DNA from: Pseudomonas syringae
Lineage (GTDB): Bacteria > Pseudomonadota > Gammaproteobacteria > Pseudomonadales > Pseudomonadaceae
Assembly (NCBI RefSeq): GCF_001698815.1
Contig: NZ_LGSI01000068.1
Location: 124,001-188,000 of the forward strand
Direction of reading: 5' to 3'
Length of the DNA stretch: 64,000 nucleotides
Shown: piece by piece, positions 24,575 through 33,386 of the stretch
How the letters are laid out: every line of letters begins with the position of its first letter
Numbering within the stretch: the stretch's first letter is position 1
Notes under the pieces: model-generated
The model's database searches: none
Seen by the model: only the letters and a program-made list of their open reading frames with translations
What the model was told of the DNA's origin: nothing
Translations under genes and position numbers: made by a program

Positions 24575-25753
24575 TCATGGGACAGGCAAGAGTAGCGCTT
24601 CCTCAATCAACTTTGCCGCCCGATCAACTTCCATCTCGGTACTGAATCGGCCCAGACTTAAACGGATGGTACGCAACGCTTCAGCACGCTGAAGGCCAAT
24701 GCCCAGCAGTACATGGGACGGCTCAGTGATTGCTGAGTTGCATGCAGATGTCGAAGACAGCGCCAGTTCGTTGCTCAGAGAAAAATCCCGGTCGGCGGTC
24801 AGGCTCAGTGTGTGCGGTACATGTGTTGTGAGGTTGGCGTTAACACGTATAGGCAGGCGTTTTAGTTTTTTCAATACTCTGTTGCGCAACTCCAGGATGC
24901 GAGAGTGCTCCTCAGCCCGTACGTGGCCTGCGATGGCGAATGCTTCCCCCATACCGACAATCTGGTGGGTCGCCAGCGTGCCGGAGCGCAGACCTTGTTC
25001 ATGTCCGCCTCCATGTATCTGCGCGCTCAATTGAGGCGCTGCGCGAGGGCCAACGAATAGCGCGCCTATGCCTTTAGGGCCATAAGTTTTGTGAGCAGAG
25101 AAAGACATCAAATCGACTGCAAGATTCGTTAGATTGATGTCCACTTTGCCCGTTGCCTGGGCTGCATCGACATGGAACAGCGCGCCATGTTCGTTTACGA
25201 CCTGGCCGATCGCGGCGATATCGGTCACCGCGCCCAGTTCGTTGTTTACCAGCATTAAAGAGACCAGGAATGTATCTGCGCGCAGCGCTTGGATCACCGC
25301 CTGAGCAGTGATGGAACCGTCCTGATCGGGCGTCAGGTACGTGACAGAAAATCCTTTTTTTTCTAACTCGGCAAGCGTGTCGAGCACTGCTTTGTGCTCA
25401 AGTGGGCTACTGATTATGTGCCCCTTGCTGTCCCATCGAGTGAAGGCGACACCCTTTAAGGCGAGGTTGTTTGATTCGGTCGCGCCCGAGGTCCATATGA
25501 TCTGCTCGGGACGAGCATTCACTAGTTCTGCGACTTGTTCGCGCGCGCGTTCGACCCTGTCTCTGGCGCGTAGGCCAAACGCATGAGAATTGGAAGCCGG
25601 GTTACCGAACGTTCCAGTCCTGCCCAGGCATTCGATCATTCGAGCAATGACACGTTCGTCGACGGGCGTAGTGGCTGCATAGTCAAAATACAGCTGCGCT
25701 GTCTTGATGTCGGCGACCTGAGCGGGCCAGATCCACGGGAGAATTTTCGACAT
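24575..25753 (-). CDS. Cysteine desulfurase (NifS/IscS family)
   Basis: A 392-aa class V PLP enzyme that removes sulfur from cysteine as a persulfide. YFDYAATTPVDERV opens the fold after a 20-residue N-terminal extension. The PLP lysine is in FSAHKTYGPKG and the catalytic Cys in STSACNSAITEPSHVL. It lies nine bases after the cysteine synthase gene on the same strand, so the two form an operon. It is not in an isc or suf cluster (no iscU or suf genes nearby), so it is probably an accessory sulfur-mobilising enzyme. The extension before YFDYAATTP is unusual. Confidence 0.9.
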   Translation of the reverse strand: MSKILPWIWPAQVADIKTAQLYFDYAATTPVDERVIARMIECLGRTGTFGNPASNSHAFGLRARDRVERAREQVAELVNARPEQIIWTSGATESNNLALKGVAFTRWDSKGHIISSPLEHKAVLDTLAELEKKGFSVTYLTPDQDGSITAQAVIQALRADTFLVSLMLVNNELGAVTDIAAIGQVVNEHGALFHVDAAQATGKVDINLTNLAVDLMSFSAHKTYGPKGIGALFVGPRAAPQLSAQIHGGGHEQGLRSGTLATHQIVGMGEAFAIAGHVRAEEHSRILELRNRVLKKLKRLPIRVNANLTTHVPHTLSLTADRDFSLSNELALSSTSACNSAITEPSHVLLGIGLQRAEALRTIRLSLGRFSTEMEVDRAAKLIEEALLLPVP

Positions 25754-25762
25754 GGCTTTTTC

Positions 25763-26710
25763 TCAGACCTCATCGAACAGGACGGTGGACAGGTAGCGTT
25801 CGGCGAAACTTGGGATAATGGTGACGATCACTTTTCCTTCGTTTTCTGGACGCTGCCCTATGATGCGTGCGGCGGCCAGCGCGGCACCGGAACTGATTCC
25901 CACTGGTGCCCCCTCGAGCCTGGCAATTTGTCGCGCTGTATTGAGTGCATCTTCATCGTCGATGGCGAGGATTTCGTCGATCACCTGCAAATTAAGGATT
26001 TTCGACAAAAAACCAGAACCGATGCCCTGAATTTTGTGTGGTCCGGGCCTGCCACCCGACAGCACGGCACTACCCGAGGGCTCTACACCAATAATTTGGA
26101 TCGAGGGTTTGTAGGCCTTCAGGACTTCGCCCACTCCGGTAATAGTGCCGCCGGTGCCGATCCCAGCCACCACTATATCGACCTCACCCGCGGTGTCTGT
26201 CCAGATTTCTTCAGCGGTCGTGATCTTGTGAATAGCAGGGTTGGCAGGGTTCTCGAACTGCTGGAGCACTACTGAGTTGGGAATCTCTTTCTGTAATTCA
26301 TGAGCCCTTGCAATTGCACCACTCATACTTTGGCCGGCAGGCGTCAGTTCCAGTTCCGCGCCCAGGAATCGAAGCATTTTGCGCCGCTCCTCGGACATAC
26401 TTTCCGGCATGCATAGGATCAGCCGGTAGCCCCTGGCAGCAGCAATAAAGGCCAGAGCAATGCCGGTATTGCCAGAGGTTGGCTCAATAATGGTTGAACC
26501 CGGCTGGATACGCCCGGATTGTTCTGCGTCGTTTATAAGTGCAAGACCCAGGCGATCTTTAACTGAAGAAAGTGGATTGAAGAACTCGAGCTTGCCTAAT
26601 AATTGAACAGGGATATCCGACTCGGCTGCGAAGCGGTTGAAGCGCACCAGCGGAGTTGCTCCGATGGTATCTATAATACTGTCGTAAACTTTACCTCTGA
26701 ATGTTGACAT
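25763..26710 (-). CDS. O-acetylserine sulfhydrylase (cysteine synthase)
   Basis: A 315-aa PLP enzyme of the CysK/CysM family. The PLP lysine is in NPLSSVKDRLGLALI. EPTSGNTGIALAFIAA binds the substrate carboxylate, and GIGTGGTITGVGEVLK binds the phosphate. The start at 26710 has GAGG close upstream; ATG 26734 would add eight residues. It makes cysteine from O-acetylserine and sulfide. It is first in the minus-strand set cysK-like, desulfurase, hydrolase, TonB receptor, hydrolase. I give no symbol because a chromosomal cysK is probably elsewhere. Confidence 0.9.
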   Translation of the reverse strand: MSTFRGKVYDSIIDTIGATPLVRFNRFAAESDIPVQLLGKLEFFNPLSSVKDRLGLALINDAEQSGRIQPGSTIIEPTSGNTGIALAFIAAARGYRLILCMPESMSEERRKMLRFLGAELELTPAGQSMSGAIARAHELQKEIPNSVVLQQFENPANPAIHKITTAEEIWTDTAGEVDIVVAGIGTGGTITGVGEVLKAYKPSIQIIGVEPSGSAVLSGGRPGPHKIQGIGSGFLSKILNLQVIDEILAIDDEDALNTARQIARLEGAPVGISSGAALAAARIIGQRPENEGKVIVTIIPSFAERYLSTVLFDEV

Positions 26711-26988
26711 GTGTCCTCGCAAATATTTATTCATACAGTTAGTGCCCGCACGCCACTACGAGCGATTCAAGGTGGAAAACTACCGACATAGGAAATCAAT
26801 GCAAAACGAAAAAAATGGCGAAGCTTAGATGGCGAGCGGGATAGGGCGGTCAAACACGCAACACGGGATAGGTGTGTTGGATCGCCCGGTTATCTGAAAG
26901 GCATATAAGTGGCTGAGTGCATTGTGTACAACCGGAACACCCCCAGATGCTTGCTCGCAAGTCGGCAGCGTCGATGACAGAACTTGTC

Positions 26989-27972
26989 TTACGCAAAACC
27001 TGACACTTGGTGCGGCACGTAGTCCTGCTGCAGGCGCTGAGTTTCTTCTTGAGTGAGTATCAGCGATGTCGCAGCTACAGCATCAGTCAGGTGATGCGGC
27101 TTTCTAGCCCCTACAATTGGAGCAGTAATCCCCGCTGACTGCGCGACCCAAGCCAGTGCGACTTGGGCTCGAGGTACGCCGCGTGCTGAAGCCACATCCG
27201 CCACGGCTTCGACTATCTTACGATCTGACTCAGCCGTTTGCGGGAGATATAAGGTTTTGCCGAATTCGTCATCGTCGTATCGAATGCTGCCTTCATTCCA
27301 GTCACGCGTCAGAAGCCCCCTCGCCAATGGGCTCCAAGGTAGAACAGCAATACCCTGATCACGGCACAGGGGTAACATTTCCCGCTCCTCTTCTCGATTG
27401 ATCAAGTTCAGATGGTTTTGCATTGAAACAAAACTTGCCCAGCCATTGGATTTCGAGGTGTGTAACGCTTTGGCGAATTGCCAGGCGAACATCGAAGATG
27501 CCCCGATATACAACGCTTTGCCCGCTTTCACGATATCGTGTAGAGCTTCTAGCGTTTCTTCGATTGGTGTTTGATAGTCCCAGCGGTGGATTTGATAAAG
27601 GTCAATGTAATCGGTACCTAAACGACGCAAGCTGTTATCGATTTCGGTGAAAATTGCCTTGCGCGAGAGACCTCCGATATTGGGGGCTTGACGCGACGCT
27701 GAAAAGACTTTGGTGGCGATGACAACCTCGTCACGCTTCGCAAAATCACGCAGTGCTTTTCCGACGATTTCCTCGGAAGTGCCGTCGGAGTAACCATTGG
27801 CCGTATCAAAAAAATTAATACCAAGCTCAAGAGCGTGTTTAATCAGCGGGCGGCTACTTTCTTCGTCCAGGGTCCATGAGTGTTTGCCTCGCTCAGGGCT
27901 CCCGAAGCTCATGCAGCCTACGACGACAGATGAAACCTTTAACCCTGTGTTACCCAGTGATTTATAGATCAT
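26989..27972 (-). CDS. Aldo/keto reductase
   Basis: A 327-aa NADPH-dependent oxidoreductase of the YajO/YakC type. From the ATG at 27972 (MIYKSLGNTGLKVSS) the barrel is complete. The catalytic set is Asp in FFDTANGYSDG with its Tyr, Lys in VIATKVFS, and His in YQIHRW; the cofactor region is SPLARGLLT and IVGARKPHHL. An upstream extension to 28059 is unlike the family and is rejected. It is separated from the sulfur genes by 278 bases and may be a separate transcript. The substrate is unknown. Confidence 0.88.
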   Translation of the reverse strand: MIYKSLGNTGLKVSSVVVGCMSFGSPERGKHSWTLDEESSRPLIKHALELGINFFDTANGYSDGTSEEIVGKALRDFAKRDEVVIATKVFSASRQAPNIGGLSRKAIFTEIDNSLRRLGTDYIDLYQIHRWDYQTPIEETLEALHDIVKAGKALYIGASSMFAWQFAKALHTSKSNGWASFVSMQNHLNLINREEEREMLPLCRDQGIAVLPWSPLARGLLTRDWNEGSIRYDDDEFGKTLYLPQTAESDRKIVEAVADVASARGVPRAQVALAWVAQSAGITAPIVGARKPHHLTDAVAATSLILTQEETQRLQQDYVPHQVSGFA

Positions 27973-28870
27973 GGAATAGTGTGCCTCGAAGATCTTAATA
28001 TTTTGGTAGATCACTACTTGGGGCGATCTTAGGCTGGGAGTGATAAAATAGAATATCAAACTGGAAATGTATCCTGCTTGTGTACGTCGCCCACATTGTG
28101 CACCCGCAGGTAACTACTAGTTACAAGCTGGTTGAATAGTAGGTTTTCCGACTGGCGATCTGAAGCGATAAAAACGGCTAAGCATAGGTGGAATACAAGC
28201 TTTTCAGGAGGCTAAACGTTGCAATACTTCTTACATACGATACTGAACTCACGCCGCGCCCAGTGCCTTCTATTCAGGAAAGTGCATTGCCAAAAAATAA
28301 GCAATGCAGTGAGTAAGGCAGGTCTAAAATCTATACTCCTCTTGAACCTGCTGAGCGATAAACTTCTGCATGTGCTCAGAAAGCTGATTTGCAGCTTCGA
28401 CGATGGCCCAGCACCGGCAGCAGCATGCTGAAGGTTAGCGCTTAAACACTCGTTAATCCTTTACGAGGCGTTCGGCGAAACCATGATGCATTTGTACCAG
28501 GCCTACTCCAGCACAGGCTTCGACTCTGCAGTGATGTAGATACCAACCTGACCATCAGTAAAACAAATTTCAGCGACAGCGTACTCTCAGTCGATAGGGA
28601 CCCCTGCCAACCGGCAATGCATCGCCCAGTATAGCGAGCTGTTCGGCCACTATCAGGTCACTGGCATCTGCTGGACGGCGATGTACCTCAGGTCTTTTCG
28701 TTCGACAGGTCAAAAACTACCGCAGGGCCTACACACTCAACTGTATCGACGGGCTGTCCCTGGCGGCCTCGTCCACGGACGGCCAGTTTTGGCTCTTCCT
28801 CTCTTACTGGGTGGAAAAACAGAAATGCCTGTCACCCGGTCTAATCTCCTGATTTGTATTCGCTGTATCA
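27973..28870. other. 0.9-kb gap with decayed coding fragments
   Basis: There is no intact gene between the aldo/keto reductase and the integrase. Short open pieces occur on the plus strand. One reads EAFGETMMHLYQAYSSTGFD near 28468-28530. Another, near 28700-28852, reads VRQVKNYRRAYTLNCIDG and on to a stop. These look like fragments of eroded genes. The AT-rich part near 28000-28250 serves as upstream sequence of the aldo/keto reductase. Decay beside the integrase is common in old islands. Confidence 0.5.
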
Positions 28871-30151
28871 TCAATCTGTGGTTATTCGCGCAGCGTTTTG
28901 CCGCAACTGATCTAAATAGTCAGCCCATTGCTGAGCAGCCTCCCGGCGCTGCACCAGCAGTTGCGCGCGCGCATATACAGCTCCAAGAGCTCCTGGCATT
29001 CGGTGAGATAACGAAAGTTCGAGCACGATTGGATCGATACCCAAGTGCTCGTGGGCAATGGTTCTGTAGGTGGCGCGAAAGCCGTGAGCAGTGATGTCGT
29101 ACTCCGGCCAAATACGCTGAAATGACTTGAGCATGGAGGTTGGGTTTATGGGACGTCCCGGATAGACCGGCGAGACGAATACCCAGCCTTTGCCTTCTTC
29201 ATCCACCACGCGGGTTTTATGGAGCTCGCGTAACAGAACCAAGGCTTGCTCAGGCAACGGCACGATGTGTTTGCTCTTGTCCAGATGCTTGGTCTTGCTC
29301 ACCACATAACGCCAATCGGCGCCCACCAAGTCGACATCTTCCCAGCGCATCTGCACCAGCTCGCCTGGTCGGACAGGCAACATGACCAGCAGGCGCATTG
29401 CGGCGGCAACGCTGCCGTCGTTGCAGTCATCAAGGCGTATAAGAAACCTGCCCAGGTCGGCTGGCCTTTCGATTGCCGGGTTGCTGGTCACGACATGGCG
29501 GATCTTCAACTCCTCAATGTTGCTGAGCGCCACGTTGCGTTCCACCCAGCCGCGCCCTTCAGCAAAGCCCAGAACGGCACGTATGATGGTACGTACGCGC
29601 CGGGCCATGGCCATTGTGCGCTGGCGGCGCAACTCCGTAATGATTGTGGTGATGTGCTCGAGCTTGATCTCGCTGACCGGTTTTTTACCGATCGCGGGCA
29701 AGATGTGGTTGTTCAGCGCTCCGTTAAATCCCGAGATGGATTTGGGCACCAGTTCGGCAGACTTGAACGCCAACCATTGCTTGGCTACGTATTCGAAGGT
29801 GCGCACCTCGTTGAGCAGGTGTGCTTCGATCTTGGCGGTCTTGGCCTTGAGCGGCGCGGTGTGGTTAGCCACGTCGCGGCGTGCGCCGCGGGCAATGTCG
29901 CGCGCGTCCTTCAGGCCGATTTCGGGGTAAGCGCCGATGGAGAAGCGGTTTTCCTTGCCATGCAGCCGATACTTCAATCGCCAAACCTTGGAAGGGGGTT
30001 TGCCGACCTTGCTCGACGCCCTTACCTCCAAGTAGAGCCCAGGGACTTCGCCATCGGCGTGTTTGCCGGGTTCGGTCAGCGAGCGGATCAAGGCATCGCT
30101 GAGTTTGCGTTTGAAAACAACCGCATTATCTGGGGGCATCGGTGGGGGCAT
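28871..30151 (-). CDS. P4-type tyrosine integrase (DUF4102 family)
   Basis: About 426 aa from the ATG at 30151; other candidate starts are 30139 and a TTG at 30181. The N-terminal DUF4102 arm-binding domain includes KRKLSDALIRSL, PGLYLEVR, WRLKYRLHGKENRFSIGAYPEIGLKDAR. The SAM-like core-binding domain is in the middle. The catalytic domain has Arg in LPVRPGELVQMRW, Lys in SKTKHLDKSKHIVPL, HxxR in TAHGFRATYRT, His in LSLSHRM and Tyr in AVYARAQ, so it looks active. The 5' end points to mexT, 142 bases away, and G-rich repeats lie at the start. It is the likely integrase of the surrounding island. Confidence 0.92.
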   Translation of the reverse strand: MPPPMPPDNAVVFKRKLSDALIRSLTEPGKHADGEVPGLYLEVRASSKVGKPPSKVWRLKYRLHGKENRFSIGAYPEIGLKDARDIARGARRDVANHTAPLKAKTAKIEAHLLNEVRTFEYVAKQWLAFKSAELVPKSISGFNGALNNHILPAIGKKPVSEIKLEHITTIITELRRQRTMAMARRVRTIIRAVLGFAEGRGWVERNVALSNIEELKIRHVVTSNPAIERPADLGRFLIRLDDCNDGSVAAAMRLLVMLPVRPGELVQMRWEDVDLVGADWRYVVSKTKHLDKSKHIVPLPEQALVLLRELHKTRVVDEEGKGWVFVSPVYPGRPINPTSMLKSFQRIWPEYDITAHGFRATYRTIAHEHLGIDPIVLELSLSHRMPGALGAVYARAQLLVQRREAAQQWADYLDQLRQNAARITTD

Positions 30152-30172
30152 CCTTTTTAAGGAACCGAGATT

Positions 30173-30191
30173 TGCCCCCAATTATGCCCCC
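30173..30191. repeat. Paired TGCCCCC repeat, right end
   Basis: TGCCCCCAATTATGCCCCC is the counterpart of the left-end copy (17 of 19 bases). An inverted pair (GGGGGCATCGGTGGGGGCA, 30132-30150) lies just inside it, overlapping the integrase start. The arrangement resembles integrase arm-type sites; this is inferred. Confidence 0.5.
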
Positions 30192-30292
30192 GTGAGTCGT
30201 GGAATCCATTGGATTTAGACAGGCGGCAGTAGACTCAGGTTATCAATAACTCGTTGTTATAAAACGGTTTTATGGAATTTAGTGGAATTCCA

Positions 30293-30322
30293 TTAGAGGC
30301 TATCGGGGTCCCCAAAAAACAT
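30293..30322 (-). repeat. mexT 3' terminus, right copy of the attachment-like repeat
   Basis: The last ten codons of mexT (MFFGDPDSL and TAA). They match 17446-17475 in 23 of 30 bases with only synonymous change. It forms the proposed right boundary of the island. Confidence 0.7.
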
Positions 30323-31207
30323 CTGAATCCTCGAGCGCAGCCATCGCTCACCGGGATCGTTGTCTTGTGAACCGCGCCAGGCCATATGCAGCTCGAACGT
30401 CTGCGTCTCGATTGGCAATTCCTCGGCCCGCACTCCGCCTGCCGCAGTCAACACTGCGGCGGCATAATCCGGCACGGTGGCGATGATGTCGGTGCCCGCC
30501 AGCAATGTTGCCAGGCCATTGAACTGCGGGACCGCCAGCACGACATGCCGTTTGCAGCCGATCTTTTCCAGGACGCCATCGATGAAACCACTCAAGTCCC
30601 CGGCGAACGACACAAGTGCGTGCGGACGCGAGCAGAAATCATCCAGGCTCAACGCACCAGGCATTGAGTCGGCGCGCAGCAACATAGGCTTGCTGCGGCG
30701 CAGCACCTTGCGCTTGGCGTTGGCGGGCAGGTCGTTGGTGTAGCTGACGCCGATGGAAATCTCGCCGGAGGCCAGCAACGCCGGCATCAATATATAGTTG
30801 ACGCGACGTACCACCAGCACGATGCCGGGCGCTTCGGAGCGCAACCGCTTGAGCAGCGCAGGCAGCAAGGCGAATTCCGCATCGTCGGAGAGCCCAATGC
30901 GAAAAACGGCGGTGCTGGTTGCGGGATCGAACTCGGAAGCGCGGCTGACTGCGGTGGAAATCGAATCCAGGGCAGGCGAGAGCAGTCCGAAGATTTCCGT
31001 CGCTCGGGCGGTTGGCTCCATGCTGCGGCCGGTGCGTACGAACAGCGGATCGTCAAACAGCCCGCGCAGCCGTGACAGGGCGGCGCTGATTGCCGGTTGG
31101 CCGAGAAACAACTTCTCTGCGGCGCGTGTCACGCTGCGTTCATGCATCAGGGTTTCGAAAACGATCAGCAAATTGAGGTCGACGCGACGCAGGTCGTTGC
31201 GATTCAT
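30293..31207 (-). CDS. mexT: LysR-type regulator MexT
   Basis: From the ATG at 31207 the product is 304 aa, as for P. aeruginosa MexT. The N-terminal helix-turn-helix covers residues about 5-65 (LRRVDLNLLIVFETLM, RAAEKLFLGQPAISAALSRL). The effector domain follows and includes IGVSYTNDLPANAKRK and FNGLATLLAGTDIIATVPDYAA, both close to remembered MexT. It is divergent from mexS, as in P. aeruginosa, which supports the name. MexT activates mexEF-oprN and mexS under disulfide or electrophile stress. The last ten codons may be island-derived, since a second copy lies at the far end of the island. Confidence 0.88.
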   Translation of the reverse strand: MNRNDLRRVDLNLLIVFETLMHERSVTRAAEKLFLGQPAISAALSRLRGLFDDPLFVRTGRSMEPTARATEIFGLLSPALDSISTAVSRASEFDPATSTAVFRIGLSDDAEFALLPALLKRLRSEAPGIVLVVRRVNYILMPALLASGEISIGVSYTNDLPANAKRKVLRRSKPMLLRADSMPGALSLDDFCSRPHALVSFAGDLSGFIDGVLEKIGCKRHVVLAVPQFNGLATLLAGTDIIATVPDYAAAVLTAAGGVRAEELPIETQTFELHMAWRGSQDNDPGERWLRSRIQMFFGDPDSL

Positions 31208-31677
31208 GGCAGGTGATCTCGGGACATTTGTCGAAGCAGTGGGCAGCCAGCAGAAAGCCGGTGTGTTCAACGCTGGCGTGAATAGTACGAGCAAATACGC
31301 GGTTTGCGCATGCATAAATTCATCGCGAGATCAGATACCTGCATCCAGAGTCGCTAATCAGCCTGAGATTCATTGAACGTCCGGGAGCACCGATGACCAA
31401 AGATTTACCGGGTCAGGGTCGAACCTTGGGGTTTGTCGGCGATGGCTCGTCGGACGGCGGAAGATGAAACATTCCATGGGTTGCAATGTACGTGCGACAT
31501 GCGAACAATGGCCGCCCATGACCACATAGGCAGTCTGTGATTGTCTCAAGGCGATAAGCCTACGGAATGTGATGACAATCGATGACAGACATGTCGACTA
31601 TTAATAGCCACTGATAGTGTTCCCGGCAGCGCCCGGATAGAGTTCATGGCATCAAGGTTCATTAGGCGAGGTTCGAA
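31208..31677. promoter_or_regulatory. mexT-mexS divergent intergenic region
   Basis: These 470 bases hold the promoters of two divergent genes. Half-site-like pieces such as ATCGAT (31579-31584) and GTCGAC (31592-31597) occur 80-100 bases before mexS. I found no full match to the remembered MexT box, so its place is left open. No reading frame is supported within the gap. Confidence 0.4.
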
Positions 31678-32700
31678 ATGTCCCGCACGATTCGTTTTCA
31701 TCAGTTTGGCCCAGCAGAGGTGCTCAAGATCGAAGAGCATCCTGCCGCGTTGCCTGGACCCGGTGAGGTACAAGTACGTGTCCAGGCGATAGGCATCAGC
31801 TGGTATGACGTCCTCTGGCGGCAAAACCTGGCGTCTTCCCAGGCGCGACTTCCGGCGGGCATGGGCCATGAAATGGCTGGCGTTGTCACCGCACTGGGTG
31901 AAGGCGTCGACGATTTTGCTGTGGGCGACAACGTTGCCAGCTTCCCGGCGGCAGACCCAAACCAGCATCCGGTTTACGGCGAGGTTGTGGTGCTGCCACA
32001 GTCTGCGTTGACCCGTTACCCGGACGTGCTGACGCCACTGCAGGCCAGCGTGCATTACACGCCGCTGCTGGTTGCCTATTTTGCCTACATGGACCTGGCG
32101 CGTATCAAGCCTGGGCAGACCGCTCTGGTGACTGATGCCAGCCACTGCGCCGGCCCGGCGTTTGTCCAGTTGGGCAAGGCATTGGGGGTGCGAGTGATCG
32201 CTGCCACCAAGACTGACGATGCACGGGATTACCTGCTGTCACTGGGGGCCGATAAAGTCGTGGTCACCGAAGAGCAGGATCTGCTGATGGCGATCAACAA
32301 GTACACTGAAAATCGTGGCGTCGATGTTGTGCTCGACGGTCTCGGCGGTCCGCAGATGTCAATCATGGGCGACGTCCTGGCACCACGCGGCAGTCTGGTG
32401 CTGTATGGTTTGCAAGGCGGCAACCAGACTCCATTTCCGGCGTGTGCTGCGTTCCAGAAAAATATTCAGTTCTTCGTGCATTGCCTCGGCAACTTTACCG
32501 GCAAGCCTGAACTGGGCATCACTCAGGATGAAGCAGCGTTGCAACGCGCACTGCGCGACATCAATCAGTTGACCGCAGATCGCGTGCTGGTGCCGCTCAA
32601 GATGCGCGTGTTTCCATTCAGCGAAGTGGTCCAGGCTCACCGTTATATGGATGGCTGCCCAATTGGCGGGCGAGCGGTACTCGAAGTGGAGCCTGTCTGA
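31678..32700 (+). CDS. mexS: Zinc-type alcohol dehydrogenase/quinone oxidoreductase MexS
   Basis: A 340-aa MDR-family oxidoreductase; P. aeruginosa MexS is 339 aa and begins almost identically (MSRTIRFHQFGP). Further matches are GISWYDVLWRQNLA, DASHCAGPAFVQLGKALG, VVLDGLGGPQMS and LYGLQGGNQTPFPACAAF. GAGG lies six bases before the ATG. In P. aeruginosa, loss of MexS derepresses mexEF-oprN through MexT, so it is thought to remove an inducing metabolite. Divergent pairing with mexT is conserved here. Confidence 0.93.
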   Translation: MSRTIRFHQFGPAEVLKIEEHPAALPGPGEVQVRVQAIGISWYDVLWRQNLASSQARLPAGMGHEMAGVVTALGEGVDDFAVGDNVASFPAADPNQHPVYGEVVVLPQSALTRYPDVLTPLQASVHYTPLLVAYFAYMDLARIKPGQTALVTDASHCAGPAFVQLGKALGVRVIAATKTDDARDYLLSLGADKVVVTEEQDLLMAINKYTENRGVDVVLDGLGGPQMSIMGDVLAPRGSLVLYGLQGGNQTPFPACAAFQKNIQFFVHCLGNFTGKPELGITQDEAALQRALRDINQLTADRVLVPLKMRVFPFSEVVQAHRYMDGCPIGGRAVLEVEPV

Positions 32701-32710
32701 TCAACGCCTG

Positions 32711-32762
32711 AGAAGTGCTGCCGCAGCACTTCTGTCTCCTCGACGCCTCCAGCCAGGCGTCG
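32711..32762. terminator. Two consecutive hairpins after mexS
   Basis: AGAAGTGCTG and CAGCACTTCT pair around CCG (32711-32733). CGACGCCT and AGGCGTCG pair around six bases (32741-32762). There is no clear T run, so termination efficiency is uncertain. Confidence 0.5.
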
Positions 32763-33386
32763 ACGCATTTAACCCCTCGCCACGCCTTCAACTTCATTCC
32801 TTGTTCGGCTTTCGACTTTTCAGCATTCGGCATATAAATCATCTGCGCGTTATAGCTGCAAGCGCTAAGTGTGGTTGATTGAATAGTTGAGCCCGCGGCA
32901 TTTAATGAGCTTCAATTTGAAATGCCGCTATTTGACAAAAAAAAGAATAAACATGACTGGGTGTTTCTCGGAAACATCGACGGGGCGGGTTTAATATCAC
33001 CTCCGTTTCGAGGGTTTATAACCGGGCACGCGTCCGTGATGCTTGCTGTGACACTCACCCCTGTCTTACGCCTGTACCGGAAATCTCCGTGCGGGCTGCG
33101 AAAATCCTTGCGCTGCGGGCTTGGCAGGGGAAACCGAACTCGGAAAATACATCTATTTACACGGCAGAATTAAACTAACCTGTTTAACTGTTTATGTTTA
33201 AATCGCTTAAGGTGAGCCGTGTTTTGCGACTTATCTGTACCTTGTAATTGGTGGATTAATATTGATAATAGTTGGGTAATTATTACTCAGGGAATGAGTC
33301 ATGGTCGATTATTCATCCAGACGGCTGCTCGATGTAAATTCAATCTGCACACCCTCGCGCGCCGATACGCAGGCAGGTGAAACACG
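32763..33386. other. 0.6-kb gap upstream of the PP-loop gene
   Basis: The gap holds a stem-loop with nine-base arms (GCGGCATTT with AAATGCCGC, about 32896-32931). A strongly AT-rich stretch (33165-33300) follows, which probably carries the promoter of the PP-loop ATPase gene. An open frame at 32922-33173 lacks a ribosome site and family features and is not called. Confidence 0.4.

Larger units (their letters stand above)
17476..30292. mobile_element. Putative integrative island inserted at the 3' end of mexT
   Basis: The block is bounded by two direct copies of the mexT C-terminal codons. It contains a complete P4-type integrase at its right end, beside one copy. Related G-rich repeats lie inside both ends, and the cargo interrupts the mexT-mexEF-oprN neighbourhood known from P. 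aeruginosa. Cargo genes are accessory in type and partly broken. The exact edges are inferred, and internal signs (tRNA-Pro fragment, gene fusion near 20880, decayed 28-28.9 kb) point to more than one insertion or deletion event. Confidence 0.6.

Noticed and set aside
28219..28431. 70-codon open frame upstream of the aldo/keto reductase
   Set aside because: It lies in an AT-rich decayed stretch with no domain and a composition unlike neighbouring genes. AGGAGG is some distance upstream, but that alone is not enough.
32922..33173. 83-codon open frame before the PP-loop gene
   Set aside because: No ribosome site, no recognisable domain, and unusual basic composition in the second half.
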